NCBI RefSeq assembly: GCF_000153405.2 | Contig: NC_020802.1 | Location: 2,003,883 to 2,067,882 of the forward strand | Origin: Psychromonas sp. CNPT3 | GTDB taxonomy: Bacteria; Pseudomonadota; Gammaproteobacteria; Enterobacterales; Psychromonadaceae | Direction: 5' to 3' | DNA length: 64,000 nt | Shown here: one piece after another, positions 10,432 to 18,288 of the stretch | Layout: each line of letters begins with the position of its first letter | Position numbering within the stretch: the first letter of the stretch is position 1 | Position numbers and translations under genes: made by a program | Notes under the pieces: model-generated | Told to the model about the DNA's origin: nothing | What the model saw: the letters and a program-made list of their open reading frames with translations, nothing else | Database searches by the model: none

Positions 10432-11474
10432 TCAACACTCACAAAAAAAATAAAGTTTTATACATCGGTCTCGGTATTTCCTTGCCTATTTACCAACATA
10501 CTTTTTGGGTCATTAATGCATTGTTCGCATTATTAATCCTAAGTTTTATTTGGAGCATGAAACTGGGATCGGTGAACGTGAGTTGGGCCGATGTTTATGC
10601 TGTTATTACATTGGATGTTGGCCGCAATGATGCGACAGAGACTATTTATCAACTTCGGTTCCCTCGTATTATGGGTGCGATTGCATGCGGATCACTGATG
10701 GCGCTTGCAGGGTATTTACTGCAAATTGCTGCGCGTAACTCATTAGCTGATCCTGGCGTTTTAGGGCTTTCTGATGGCGCTGCCTTTTCAGTCATTATTA
10801 CCTATACCCTTTTTATGCAAAGCTCCGTTAGCGCGAGCATTTTGGCTAGTTTTATCGGCGTTATAAGCACGGCATTATTGGTACTTTGGTTTGTACATAA
10901 AAATTTAACGGGCACTTTCATTATATTGGTTGGCATTGCATTCGGCGCTGTTTTTTCAGCGCTCAGCGATATCTTATTAGCCTCTGTTGATGTCGAAGAC
11001 ATGGCTTATTTGATGGCCTTCTTATCCGGTAGTTTTTTATCACTCGACCTGTTTAGCGCAACGTTTTTGGTTGTCTGGCTGGGCATGATCGTGACCGGGT
11101 TTTTACTGATAGGACGGCAGATAAATCCTTTAAACTTTGGTTATCAACACGCGATGTCATTAGGCGTAGCAGCAAAAAAATACTACCTCTTTCTTATTAT
11201 TTTAGCCGTTTTTGCAATGGCTCCCGTAATAGCACTGGTTGGCGCCATCGGTTTTATCGGGCTTATCTCTACTTTTTTAGCAAAAAACATTATTGGTTAC
11301 CGAGGTACAGAGCTTGGCATTGTCAGTATGTTATTAGGCGCATTAATGACGCTCTGGGCCGATACACTTGGCCGCACATTATTTGCACCCGTAATGATCC
11401 ACGCGGGTGTGTTCATCGCATTGATCGGCGCGTTATTTTTTCTTCTGATGACGCGTTATTTGGTTAGTAAGTAA
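10428..11474 (+). CDS. Iron-siderophore ABC transporter permease 2 (FecCD family)
   Basis: Second membrane subunit, 348 residues. It repeats the FecCD pattern: QLRFPRIMGAIACGSLMALA, NSLADPGVLGLSDGAAF, and ALVGAIGFIGLISTFLAKNI near the C-terminus. About ten hydrophobic helices are visible. Overlap with permease 1 is 4 bases (ATGA). The following binding-protein gene begins 62 bases downstream with its own ribosome site, so the operon may express that subunit at a separate level. Two different permease genes are the rule for this family; they would form a heterodimer. Confidence 0.92.
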   Translation: MINTHKKNKVLYIGLGISLPIYQHTFWVINALFALLILSFIWSMKLGSVNVSWADVYAVITLDVGRNDATETIYQLRFPRIMGAIACGSLMALAGYLLQIAARNSLADPGVLGLSDGAAFSVIITYTLFMQSSVSASILASFIGVISTALLVLWFVHKNLTGTFIILVGIAFGAVFSALSDILLASVDVEDMAYLMAFLSGSFLSLDLFSATFLVVWLGMIVTGFLLIGRQINPLNFGYQHAMSLGVAAKKYYLFLIILAVFAMAPVIALVGAIGFIGLISTFLAKNIIGYRGTELGIVSMLLGALMTLWADTLGRTLFAPVMIHAGVFIALIGALFFLLMTRYLVSK

Positions 11475-11536
11475 GCAACTAGGTTATCTTGCCTGCACTT
11501 AAAGGTTAACGCCTTTTTATATATTTAAGGAAAAAT

Positions 11537-12511
11537 ATGAAAACACTAAAATTATTGATTAGCTGCTCTTTGATCGGCTTATCCTTTCAAGCCTTCGCAA
11601 AGGATACTATGATAGTCACCGATCATGCGGGCAACCAAGTTGAAATACTTAAAAGCCCTAAACGGGTAGCCTCACTGCATGTTATGTCGGCGACCTCTAT
11701 TTTACTTGATCTTCAAGCACCGATCGTTGGCACTTCAACCTATATTAAATTGCCTGAAAACAAGCCTTACATCCGTGGTGGCGAAGAAGTTTTTGGCATT
11801 AAATTTGCTGATACAAACTATTTTAATTATGGTCATAAAGGCAGTGATATTGAACAAATCAAAGCCTCTAAGCCCGACTTGATCATTGGTACTGTAAAAT
11901 ACCAAAGTAAAGTATTTGATAAGCTTTCAGCTATCGCACCGACCGTACTTATTAAACGTTATTCACCTAATATATTTGATGCTTATCGTGATATTGCGAC
12001 TTGGGTGGGCGAAAAAGAAATCTTTGAGCAGCGCTATGCGCTATACCAGACTCAAATCAATGAATTCAAACATAAATATTCAAAAGAACTTTTAAATAAA
12101 ACATTTATTTATGCGGTTCCACGTAAAGGTAAAGCAGAAATAAAAATCAGACAAAATTCTGGCATTATTACGCAAGTTCTCTTCGATCTCGGTTTAGAGC
12201 GTACTCAATTCCTAAAAGATAATTTTACGCGCGATCATGCGGGTGATGAAGTGAGTTCTGAGCTCATTCAATCATTGGACGCTGATTGGTTCTTTAGTAC
12301 TTACAAATCTAAAAACGAAGCAGGCCCAGCATCAATTGACCTTGCTTTTGATGATGTCGCGCCCGGTTGGAAAAATGCATTGAATGCCTATAAAAACAAC
12401 CAATTCATCCGCTTAAACCGCGAAAAAGCTTACTCACCTACTTTTGTGTCGGTTGACTATGTTTTAGATGCATTAGAGAAGCGTATTTTAGAAAATAGAG
12501 CTAAAAAGTAA
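11537..12511 (+). CDS. Periplasmic iron-siderophore binding protein
   Basis: Captures a ferric siderophore in the periplasm and delivers it to the permeases. The 324-residue protein has a signal peptide (MKTLKLLISCSLIGLSFQAF, cleavage probably after AFA), then the class III binding-protein start TMIVTDHAGNQVEI with PKRVASLHV, the KASKPDLIIG strand, the long connecting helix and a C-terminal lobe. There is no lipobox, so it should be soluble. Ribosome site AAGGAAA precedes the ATG. The fold and company resemble Vibrio VctP or YclQ-type catechol/petrobactin binders; specificity is not determined. Confidence 0.9.
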   Translation: MKTLKLLISCSLIGLSFQAFAKDTMIVTDHAGNQVEILKSPKRVASLHVMSATSILLDLQAPIVGTSTYIKLPENKPYIRGGEEVFGIKFADTNYFNYGHKGSDIEQIKASKPDLIIGTVKYQSKVFDKLSAIAPTVLIKRYSPNIFDAYRDIATWVGEKEIFEQRYALYQTQINEFKHKYSKELLNKTFIYAVPRKGKAEIKIRQNSGIITQVLFDLGLERTQFLKDNFTRDHAGDEVSSELIQSLDADWFFSTYKSKNEAGPASIDLAFDDVAPGWKNALNAYKNNQFIRLNREKAYSPTFVSVDYVLDALEKRILENRAKK

Positions 12512-12584
12512 ACTTATAGCAAAGGTATTATCTCAGCTACCGGCTCGCTTTTTAGCAAGGCAGTCGGTGGCCGACAGCAAAAGC

Positions 12585-12650
12585 AACGGGGTCGTCTTAA
12601 CCCCTTGAACTTAGCGTAAAATAAGTTCACGACTAAAAGCCTACCCCGTT
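12585..12650. other. Nested inverted-repeat structure after the siderophore operon
   Basis: Three nested pairs are visible: outer AACGGGGT / ACCCCGTT, middle GTCGT / ACGAC and inner GAACTTA / TAAGTTC. A smaller hairpin (GTCGG TGG CCGAC) lies at 12563-12575. It may be an unusual terminator or the relic of a folded element. The downstream T-rich ATTTATTTTA would suit termination on the plus strand. Confidence 0.5.
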
Positions 12651-12844
12651 ATTTATTTTAAATTTGGCGTTATATCATCCATAAAACTACTAAAAGGGAT
12701 AAATAAGAGAGTTTGTTTTATATCAACAAAGGGATCAATAATTCACTTTTTGTTTATAATTTTAGGTTGGCCTAAATAATGCGGTTAATTTATGCTCTAT
12801 GATAGCAACATGTTCGCAACGCTATCTTTACAAAGGGGTATTAT
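12651..12844. promoter_or_regulatory. Promoter region of dcuB (boundaries not resolved)
   Basis: AT-rich leader immediately before dcuB. AAAGGGG sits 7-8 bases before the ATG as a ribosome site. Two ATCAA half-sites near 12724-12738 recall FNR half-sites, but the full TTGAT-N4-ATCAA dyad is not present. Confidence 0.3.
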
Positions 12845-14173
12845 ATGTTGTATTTACAGTTTCTTTTTTTATTACTTATTCTTTATATTGGATCGCGTCG
12901 CGGAGGTATAGGCCTAGGAGTAGTATCCGGAATTGGCTTACTCATTGAAGTCTTTATCTTTAAAATGCCCCCTACTGCACCACCTGTCACCGTTATGCTT
13001 ATCATTATTGCAGTGGTAACTTGTGCATCTATTTTAGAAGCCGCCGGCGGATTAAAATATATGTTACAAATTGCGGAGCGTGTTTTACGTAAAAATCCCA
13101 AACGCGTCACTATCATCGCACCGTTTGTTACCTACATGATGACCTTTATGCTCGGTACTGGCCACGCGGTTTATTCAATAATGCCTATCATTGGTGATGT
13201 CGCCCTTAAAAATGGTATTCGTCCAGAGCGCCCAATGGCAGCAGCTTCCGTTGCATCTCAGTTAGCCATCACCGCCTCACCATTATCGGCTGCCGTCGTT
13301 TATTATTTAGCACAAATGGTAGATATTAATAGTAGCATTACCCTACTCTCTATTTTAATGGTCACCATACCCTCCACCTTATTTGGTACTTTAATGCTCT
13401 CTTTATATAGTTTGCGTCGAGGTAAAGAATTAGAAGATGATGAAGATTATCAAGCGCGCTTAAAAGATCCGCAGTGGCGAGACAAGATCCTCAATACGGT
13501 ATCAACGTCTTTAGATGAAAAACTACCGACCTCAGCACGTAATGCCGTTTTAATTTTTTTGATGGCAATCATATCTATTGTGGCTATCGCCATGTTCCCT
13601 GAAATACGAACAATAACGGAGGGATCGGCGCCTATTAAAATGTCCGTCGTTATCCAAATGATGATGTTAGCTTTTGGTGGGGTTATTTTAATTGTGACGA
13701 AAACCGAGCCGACAAAAGTGCCGAATGGTGTTGTGTTTAAATCAGGAATGGTTGCGACGATTGCCATTTTTGGTATTGCTTGGATGTCTGATACTTATTT
13801 TCAATATGCTATGCCACAATTTAAGTCCGGCATGGTGAGTATGGTAACGCAATATCCATGGACATTTGCATTAGCACTCTTTATCGTCTCTGTCGTTGTT
13901 AACTCACAAGCGGCAACCGCACGCATGATGCTACCCGTTGGCTTATCCTTAGGGTTATCACCGGCATTATTAATCGGCCTTATGCCCGCTATCTACGGCT
14001 ACTTTTTTATCCCAAACTATCCCTCTGACATCGCAACTATAAATTTTGATACATCAGGTACCACCAAAATAGGTAAATATTACTTTAATCACTCCTTTAT
14101 GTCTGTGGGGTTAATTGGTGTGATCTGTGCCTGTAGTTTAGGTTATGTATTAGGGCAGATATTTATTGTTTAA
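12845..14173 (+). CDS. dcuB: Anaerobic C4-dicarboxylate transporter (DcuB type)
   Basis: Exchanges fumarate, malate or aspartate for succinate across the inner membrane during fumarate respiration. The 442-residue protein has about a dozen hydrophobic helices and Dcu-family signatures: GSRRGGIGLG near residue 17, FMLGTGHAVYSIMPIIGDVA (about 99-118), RPERPMAAASVASQLAITAS and, late, NSQAATARMMLPVG with GYFFIPNYPSDIATINFD. Length matches DcuB/DcuA. It is a single gene, so no fumarase or fumarate reductase is adjacent. DcuB is preferred over DcuA by overall look, but the two are close. Confidence 0.9.
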   Translation: MLYLQFLFLLLILYIGSRRGGIGLGVVSGIGLLIEVFIFKMPPTAPPVTVMLIIIAVVTCASILEAAGGLKYMLQIAERVLRKNPKRVTIIAPFVTYMMTFMLGTGHAVYSIMPIIGDVALKNGIRPERPMAAASVASQLAITASPLSAAVVYYLAQMVDINSSITLLSILMVTIPSTLFGTLMLSLYSLRRGKELEDDEDYQARLKDPQWRDKILNTVSTSLDEKLPTSARNAVLIFLMAIISIVAIAMFPEIRTITEGSAPIKMSVVIQMMMLAFGGVILIVTKTEPTKVPNGVVFKSGMVATIAIFGIAWMSDTYFQYAMPQFKSGMVSMVTQYPWTFALALFIVSVVVNSQAATARMMLPVGLSLGLSPALLIGLMPAIYGYFFIPNYPSDIATINFDTSGTTKIGKYYFNHSFMSVGLIGVICACSLGYVLGQIFIV

Positions 14174-14193
14174 CGTGGTTTAAAGGGGCTGAA

Positions 14194-14226
14194 ATAGGCA
14201 TTAAGAGTATCTTAACTGATGCCTAT
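14194..14226 (+). terminator. Probable terminator after dcuB
   Basis: ATAGGCAT pairs with ATGCCTAT and an inner TAAGA-GTA-TCTTA hairpin fits inside, 21 bases after the dcuB stop. There is no clear T-run, so efficiency is uncertain. Confidence 0.5.
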
Positions 14227-14287
14227 AAGCATGATTTAATCTACGTCACGCTTACAGGCACCGTTATTTTCTCTTTTTAGCGCGCCT

Positions 14288-14608
14288 TTAATACGAGGAT
14301 GATTTACGGCGAGGTAATTTAATAAAGTGATCGCATTTGTTGCATCTATGACCTGACATCAAAAAATACCGATACCATTTATCTAGCAACTCTTCATGGA
14401 TTTCAAGCTTGGCGACGCCCTTGCAACCTTTTTGGTCACACCTAAAAGGAATTTTTAAAAACAAAATTAACGGGATAAAAATAAGCGGAATATCAATAAA
14501 AAAACCGACAAATAGAGGCAGTTCAAATTCGTGAATAATCAAAACACCTACCAAAAACATAGAAAAAATAATAACTAAACTTAAAAATCGATGCGTCATT
14601 TTATACAT
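14288..14608 (-). CDS. Small membrane protein with two CxxC-like zinc-ribbon pairs
   Basis: Unrecognised protein of 106 residues. Two hydrophobic segments (about residues 9-24 and 30-52) are followed by a soluble tail with FRCDQKGC and HRCNKCDHF, so four cysteines could hold a zinc ion. I start it at the ATG at 14608 because AGGGACGG lies 6-7 bases upstream; another ATG at 14599 overlaps the upstream stop as ATGA. The end of the preceding gene overlaps it, so the two are probably co-translated. Part of the accessory island of minus-strand small genes. Function unknown. Confidence 0.55.
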   Translation of the reverse strand: MYKMTHRFLSLVIIFSMFLVGVLIIHEFELPLFVGFFIDIPLIFIPLILFLKIPFRCDQKGCKGVAKLEIHEELLDKWYRYFLMSGHRCNKCDHFIKLPRRKSSSY

Positions 14609-14964
14609 AAGTAACCGTCCCTGTATTGAGTGCTTTGTACTGCACTTATTTTTAGCCAAAATATCTCTTGGCAATGATTAATGAAATTTTTCTGTTTAGG
14701 CGTAATGTCATAATTATCCGGTTCAAATAAAACGTCATAGTTAATAAAACACTCTTCACAAACCACTTCTGGGTGAGAAAAGTTAGCGTCTTTTTCAACA
14801 CACTGTTTTATGATCACGCCATTTTTAAACTTAACTATTTGTTCTGAATAATAAGTAATTATACCATCATGCTCTTCTGACTCTTCTACCCTTTTTCGCT
14901 CAACAACAAACTCACCCGCATCACTGTCGTTGATAGCCGATACGTATGTAAATAAGTTGTTCAT
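14596..14964 (-). CDS. Hypothetical protein, upstream partner of the zinc-ribbon membrane protein
   Basis: Unrecognised, 122 residues, soluble, acidic (runs such as VEESEEHDG). It contains one CEEC motif (VVCEECFIN) that could bind metal with another partner. The ATG at 14964 is preferred over one seven codons earlier because ACGGGGT lies about 7 bases upstream. Its stop overlaps the next gene, indicating a two-gene unit. No attC site was recognised directly after the pair, so whether it is a cassette is open. Confidence 0.55.
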   Translation of the reverse strand: MNNLFTYVSAINDSDAGEFVVERKRVEESEEHDGIITYYSEQIVKFKNGVIIKQCVEKDANFSHPEVVCEECFINYDVLFEPDNYDITPKQKNFINHCQEIFWLKISAVQSTQYRDGYLCIK

Positions 14965-15031
14965 ATTAAATACCCCGTAAAACACGTGTGGTTATATTAA
15001 TCTAAAACGTGTTAAATATAATGAATAGTCG

Positions 15032-15247
15032 CTATTCTTCGATGGTTGTTGTACCACACTTATCGCATATAAGATGCCGATTAAACTCATCCATTGACGC
15101 GACAAAAGGGCCAAGAAACCAACCTTTAATTAGCCCCGAAATAAACTCTTTTCGTTTACAATTTTTCGACTTTTTAAAGGGGCTTTCCTTTCTAACCAAT
15201 ACTAATATATGAGACGTTTCAACGCGACAGGACTTACAAATACACAT
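15032..15247 (-). CDS. Small two-CxxC zinc-ribbon-like protein
   Basis: A 71-residue protein with CKSC at the N-terminus (MCICKSCRVE) and CDKCGTT near the C-terminus, a pattern of small zinc ribbons. The middle is basic (KKSKNCKRKEF). Same strand as its neighbours and similar in theme to the CxxC protein downstream. The ribosome site is weak. A shadow frame on the other strand overlaps it, but the symmetric cysteine pairs favour this reading. Function unknown. Confidence 0.45.
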   Translation of the reverse strand: MCICKSCRVETSHILVLVRKESPFKKSKNCKRKEFISGLIKGWFLGPFVASMDEFNRHLICDKCGTTTIEE

Positions 15248-15282
15248 TTATCTTTGAGTTGACATTGGATCCTTCCTTGAAT

Positions 15283-15540
15283 GCTAACACCTTATACCAA
15301 AGAAATTAATTAAGTTTTCATGTATTGCGCAGGAAAAATTAACACTAGCAAGGCCTGAGTTGTAGGAGAGTGTTGTTCTCTCTTCAAAACTCACAGTGCA
15401 GGGTGGGATAACTTCACAGGCAAGATGGAGCACCTTTTTAGTTACTTTAATATTAATAACAGGCTAAGTAATGCTTGCTAAATACGAGACTAAACAGAGC
15501 CCAGCAAGCATTACGAGTCCTGTTTGTTTTCTTGTCAGGC
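15283..15540 (-). other. attC-like cassette recombination site, split by an inserted element
   Basis: Read on the minus strand, the site begins GCCTGACAAG next to the Nudix stop codon. It has arms AGGACTCGTAATGCTTGCT and AGCAAGCATTACTTAGCCT and ends in TAAGGTGTTAGC. The segment CATTACTTAGCCTGTTAT is shared with the sites at 16225 and 19805. The 158-bp element at 15295-15452 interrupts it with a TTA duplication. Without the insertion the site is about 97 nt. Identification as integron attC rests on position after the gene stop, dyad shape and the shared core. Confidence 0.65.
15295..15452 (+). mobile_element. 159-bp-family inverted-repeat element, copy A
   Basis: Diverged copy of the dispersed element (see copies C to G). 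The left end TACCAAAG is intact and the right end has drifted to CTTTAATA. It is flanked by TTA on both sides (15292-15294 and 15453-15455), so a 3-bp target duplication is preserved. It lies inside an attC-like site. Confidence 0.8.
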
Positions 15541-15548
15541 CTTTACGC

Positions 15549-15950
15549 CTACGTTATTAAATTTTTACTTTTTAGCCAGTCCATTGCTTGAATAGCACAT
15601 AGAGAACAACGACTTTTATCTTGGTAACCGATAAAGTCTATTTCTTCAATCTCTGCATCAGGAGATAGACTTCCTTGAAAATCAGCGTAATAACAAGTTA
15701 TTTTAACCATTATTTCGCTTTCTTTACCGTCAGCTTGAGCTTTAAAGGTGGCTGCATACTTTATTGTACTGGGAATTAAATCGACAGAAATCTCTTCTTT
15801 AATTTCTCGAATAAGTGCCTGTTCATCCGATTCACCTTCTTCTCTTTTACCACCGGGGATATAAAATAATTTTTTGTTTTTAGAACGGGCGATTAACAGT
15901 TTTCCATCTTGGATATATAACCAAGCTAACTTATCTATTTCTTTTTTCAC
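15549..15950 (-). CDS. Nudix hydrolase (cassette gene)
   Basis: Hydrolyses a nucleoside-diphosphate-linked substrate, such as oxidised or surplus nucleotides; the exact substrate is unknown. The 133-residue protein has a full Nudix box, G-x5-E-x7-RE-U-x-EE-x2-U, in GGKREEGESDEQALIREIKE. It starts at a GTG (15950) with GGAG five bases upstream. The stop (TAG) is fused to the attC-like site, and upstream lies a GTTAGGC core, so this is a classic single-gene integron cassette in reverse orientation. Confidence 0.85.
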   Translation of the reverse strand: MKKEIDKLAWLYIQDGKLLIARSKNKKLFYIPGGKREEGESDEQALIREIKEEISVDLIPSTIKYAATFKAQADGKESEIMVKITCYYADFQGSLSPDAEIEEIDFIGYQDKSRCSLCAIQAMDWLKSKNLIT

Positions 15951-15983
15951 AAAGACTCCAAATGTTAATAAATGCGACGAAAT

Positions 15984-16319
15984 GCCTAACGAGTCTATAG
16001 AATTTATCCATTTTCAGAAAATATCGACTTTCACGTTTTCTGATGACAGTTAAAACAACAACTTAAAATGTATCATCACTTTATAAAAAGTGAATTATTC
16101 TAACGAGGCTGTAGAATTTATCCATTTCAAAAAAAATCTACTTTCTCGTATTTTTATTGGCAGTTAAAACAACAACTTGTAAGTTTTCACTAATTTATCA
16201 AAAGTGAATTATTCTACAGCCTCAACGCCTACATAACAGGCTAAGTAATAGTTGGCTAAAATTGTGTAGCGAAGCAAAAAATCCAACTGTTAATTTTCAG
16301 TTTAATTACCTTGTTATGT
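15984..16319 (-). other. attC-like site with a disrupted R' core
   Basis: On the minus strand the site starts ACATAACAAGG next to the stop of the membrane-protein gene. Its arms include CAGTTGG and CCAACTATTACTTAGCCTGT, and it ends GTTATGTAGGC-GTT. The remaining AGGC of the consensus core GTTAGGC is found 234 bases away (GCCTAAC at 15984-15990 on the plus strand). Two inserted elements separate the halves, each bordered by AAC. Confidence 0.7.
15991..16224. mobile_element. Second inverted-repeat element family, two tandem copies
   Basis: Copy b (16105-16224, 120 bp) has perfect 12-bp ends GAGGCTGTAGAA and TTCTACAGCCTC. Copy a (15991-16101) is similar inside (ATAGAATTTATCC, GACAGTTAAAACAACAACTT) but has lost the last 8 bases. 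AAC flanks both copies and separates them (15988-15990, 16102-16104, 16225-16227), so each insertion appears to have duplicated AAC. No open frame; non-autonomous. Confidence 0.75.
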
Positions 16320-16324
16320 TTTAA

Positions 16325-16672
16325 TCAATCCAGGCCATATTGCATAAATGTTCGTAACAAAAATACTAATATAAAACCTAATGTCAGCAGAAGATAAGAG
16401 TTTATTTTATAGTTTGTATAATATCGGTCAAGGAAGAAAACACGTATATTCAGAAACAAAGCGCTAGAAATTAAAATAATTACAATCTCATAAAAACCAC
16501 TAAAACCTCGAAAGCCATAGCCAAAAAATGAAAGAATTAACCAGAAAAAAGGTAACACTAAAGGAGAGCAAAGATCACTCCAGTAAATACTACATTTTCT
16601 TTTTGCTTCTAACCAAGCCAGCGACGAAATAATCACATATATTAATAATGTTGTGGAAAAAATTAAAATCAT
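16325..16672 (-). CDS. Small membrane protein, cassette gene
   Basis: Unrecognised protein of about 115 residues with four hydrophobic segments (MILIFSTTLLIYVIISSLAW first). I start it at the ATG at 16672, whose ATGA overlaps the stop of the upstream gene and which has GGGAG just before it; ATG 16690 and TTG 16726 are alternatives. Its stop is followed within 10 bases by an attC-like site, so with its upstream neighbour it probably forms a two-gene cassette. Function unknown. Confidence 0.55.
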   Translation of the reverse strand: MILIFSTTLLIYVIISSLAWLEAKRKCSIYWSDLCSPLVLPFFWLILSFFGYGFRGFSGFYEIVIILISSALFLNIRVFFLDRYYTNYKINSYLLLTLGFILVFLLRTFMQYGLD

Positions 16673-16947
16673 TGGGCTCCCAAGAAACATAACGAGGCTA
16701 TAGAAATAAGATTTTTTTCTCTCCAAGAGTTACCGTTAACGCCAAACACAATACTTAAAACTATTGATGCAATGTTAATTAATATATCTGCGACATCTCC
16801 TACCCCGGAAAGATCCAAAACGAAACCCAATACAAAAAAAGCAATCACCACCCTACACCAAGGCCCCACATTTTCGCCACCAGGGCCCAGATAAAGCAGA
16901 AGAAAAAGGCTAACAGTGTATTCGGCTGCATTCTTACTAACACACAT
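16669..16947 (-). CDS. Small membrane protein, possible DUF2628-like
   Basis: A 92-residue protein with two or three hydrophobic stretches and a C-terminal FGVNGNSWREKNLISIA motif. This recalls the GxNGNxWRExNL ending of DUF2628-type membrane proteins (recalled pattern, not searched). It overlaps the next gene by 4 bases. AT-rich leader upstream with no visible cassette core nearby. Function unknown. Confidence 0.5.
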   Translation of the reverse strand: MCVSKNAAEYTVSLFLLLYLGPGGENVGPWCRVVIAFFVLGFVLDLSGVGDVADILINIASIVLSIVFGVNGNSWREKNLISIASLCFLGAQ

Positions 16948-17158
16948 CCAATAATTAATTAATAATTTATTTTATAACACAAAAATTAAATGAAAACAGC
17001 GAGTTAACATTATTAATTGATATATAAGTGAGGGTCTTTTCTGTAAAAGTGAAGCTTTTAACTTATAGAGGTCTCTATAGATTACAATACGTTAAAAAAA
17101 ATCTACGGGGGAAGTGTGACAGGATGATCTCTTTTACGCCGAGTAAAATAGCAAAAAA
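16948..17158. other. Spacer in the accessory island
   Basis: No gene seen. It holds an imperfect palindrome around 17031-17069 (TATAAGT ... ACTTATA with an inner AAAAG-TGAAG-CTTTT), perhaps a terminator. Confidence 0.35.
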
Positions 17159-17220
17159 CAACAAGCAAGACGGGTAACCTTTTTAGTTCCTTTGGCATTA
17201 ATTACACCTGTATGTAAACA
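17159..17220 (+). mobile_element. Truncated copy B of the 159-bp element with shared flank
   Basis: Only the right 39 bases of the element remain (ACAAGCAAGACGGGTAACCT through TTTGGCA). The following bases, ATTACACCTGTATGTAAACA, also match the flank of copy C at 21100-21117, so the two loci share sequence beyond the element. Confidence 0.7.
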
Positions 17221-17289
17221 GCTCTGTTGCCGTTAAGTGTTGAGGGTCTAACCGTTAGTTATTATGACTTTGAAATTCAAGGTGTAACT

Positions 17290-17409
17290 ATGACAAAGAA
17301 TAAATTAAAAGGCATTATCACAGAAGTAGGCAATCTAAACGCCCCTGATCTTAAAAAGCTACGCCACAGGTCATTCACATGTACTGATAGTAACGAATTG
17401 GTTTATTGA
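17290..17409 (+). pseudogene. Possible transposase N-terminal fragment
   Basis: A 39-codon frame (MTKNKLKGIITEVGNLNAPD, then LKKLRHR) behind a GGTGT ribosome-like site. The start resembles N-termini of IS1595-type transposases from memory, which then continue with a zinc finger and a DDE domain that are missing here. It follows the truncated element copy B. Could equally be a chance frame. Confidence 0.3.
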
Positions 17410-17613
17410 GGGATAAAGCCGGTTATTGAGGTGGGTAGGTGGATCATTTGACGATAGCACTTTGGGTTATATTAATATTGCAGGCGTTAACTCAATTAAA
17501 TATTTATCACTATCACACGCAAAGGTTAAAGAGATGATAAATATAGTCTTCCCTTTTTTATAAAAAATTTAAAACTAAAATATTAAGCGTACTATAAACA
17601 GAGTGCCACTTGA

Positions 17614-18288
17614 TTATAATAATTTTTTAAGCTTTTTTTCCCAATGAGATGAATACATGTTTTTTAATGTTAGTAAATATTTTATAGTAGAATGAGGTAA
17701 AGGCCCCCCATTATATAAACGCTCTAGTAACATATGTTGTAATATTAAACACATAGTTTTTTTATTTGGAAAATTTTTTAAAAAATAATAATGATTAATA
17801 TTCACCTCTAATAACGTATTTATAAAGTCATCTAAATCTGCATTTAAATGTTTATTAACGTCTAAATACGTATTTACACTACCTATTAGTCCTTTTTTAC
17901 TTGATATAGATATAAATCCGTTTCCATTATTAAATAATTTATAATAGATATCTCGTGCGTTTTCATTTAAAACAGCGACATAATTTGATCCGCGCCATTT
18001 TATTTCTGAACCATTTATAATCTGTTGAAAATTATTTTTATTATCCTTAAATATTTTATTTAAGGCATCATGAGTGGCATCAATTTCAACTTTAAACGTT
18101 AATATAATATTTTGATAACCATCAAAACAAATAGAATTGTGATTAATATTATAATCTGCATAGCATTCACCTGTTTTGATATTTAAGTATATATATGCAT
18201 CTACCGCTGTAATTTTCTCTTTATTTTCTAAATAATTAGGGAACTGGTTGGGTTTGACTAACATTATATTAATTTTTATATTTTTCAT
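17614..18288 (-). CDS. Hypothetical protein, very AT-rich
   Basis: Unrecognised soluble protein of 224 residues, rich in Asn, Lys and Ile. No signal peptide or membrane helix. Visible pieces: an N-terminal beta-type region (MKNIKINIMLVKPNQFPNYL), a WRGSNYVAV strand in the middle, and a helical C-terminal half (LDDFINTLLEVNINHYYFLK). A strong AAGGG ribosome site lies 6 bases before the ATG, which supports expression. Base use is clearly more AT-rich than the core genes, suggesting transfer. It sits alone in the cassette-like island; no attC was seen behind it. Defence or immunity protein is possible but unsupported. Confidence 0.6.
   Translation of the reverse strand: MKNIKINIMLVKPNQFPNYLENKEKITAVDAYIYLNIKTGECYADYNINHNSICFDGYQNIILTFKVEIDATHDALNKIFKDNKNNFQQIINGSEIKWRGSNYVAVLNENARDIYYKLFNNGNGFISISSKKGLIGSVNTYLDVNKHLNADLDDFINTLLEVNINHYYFLKNFPNKKTMCLILQHMLLERLYNGGPLPHSTIKYLLTLKNMYSSHWEKKLKKLL

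Noticed and set aside
15984-16319. CRISPR-like array
   Set aside because: The repeated units are 110-120 bp, only two in number and have terminal inverted repeats; no spacers of regular length and no cas genes.
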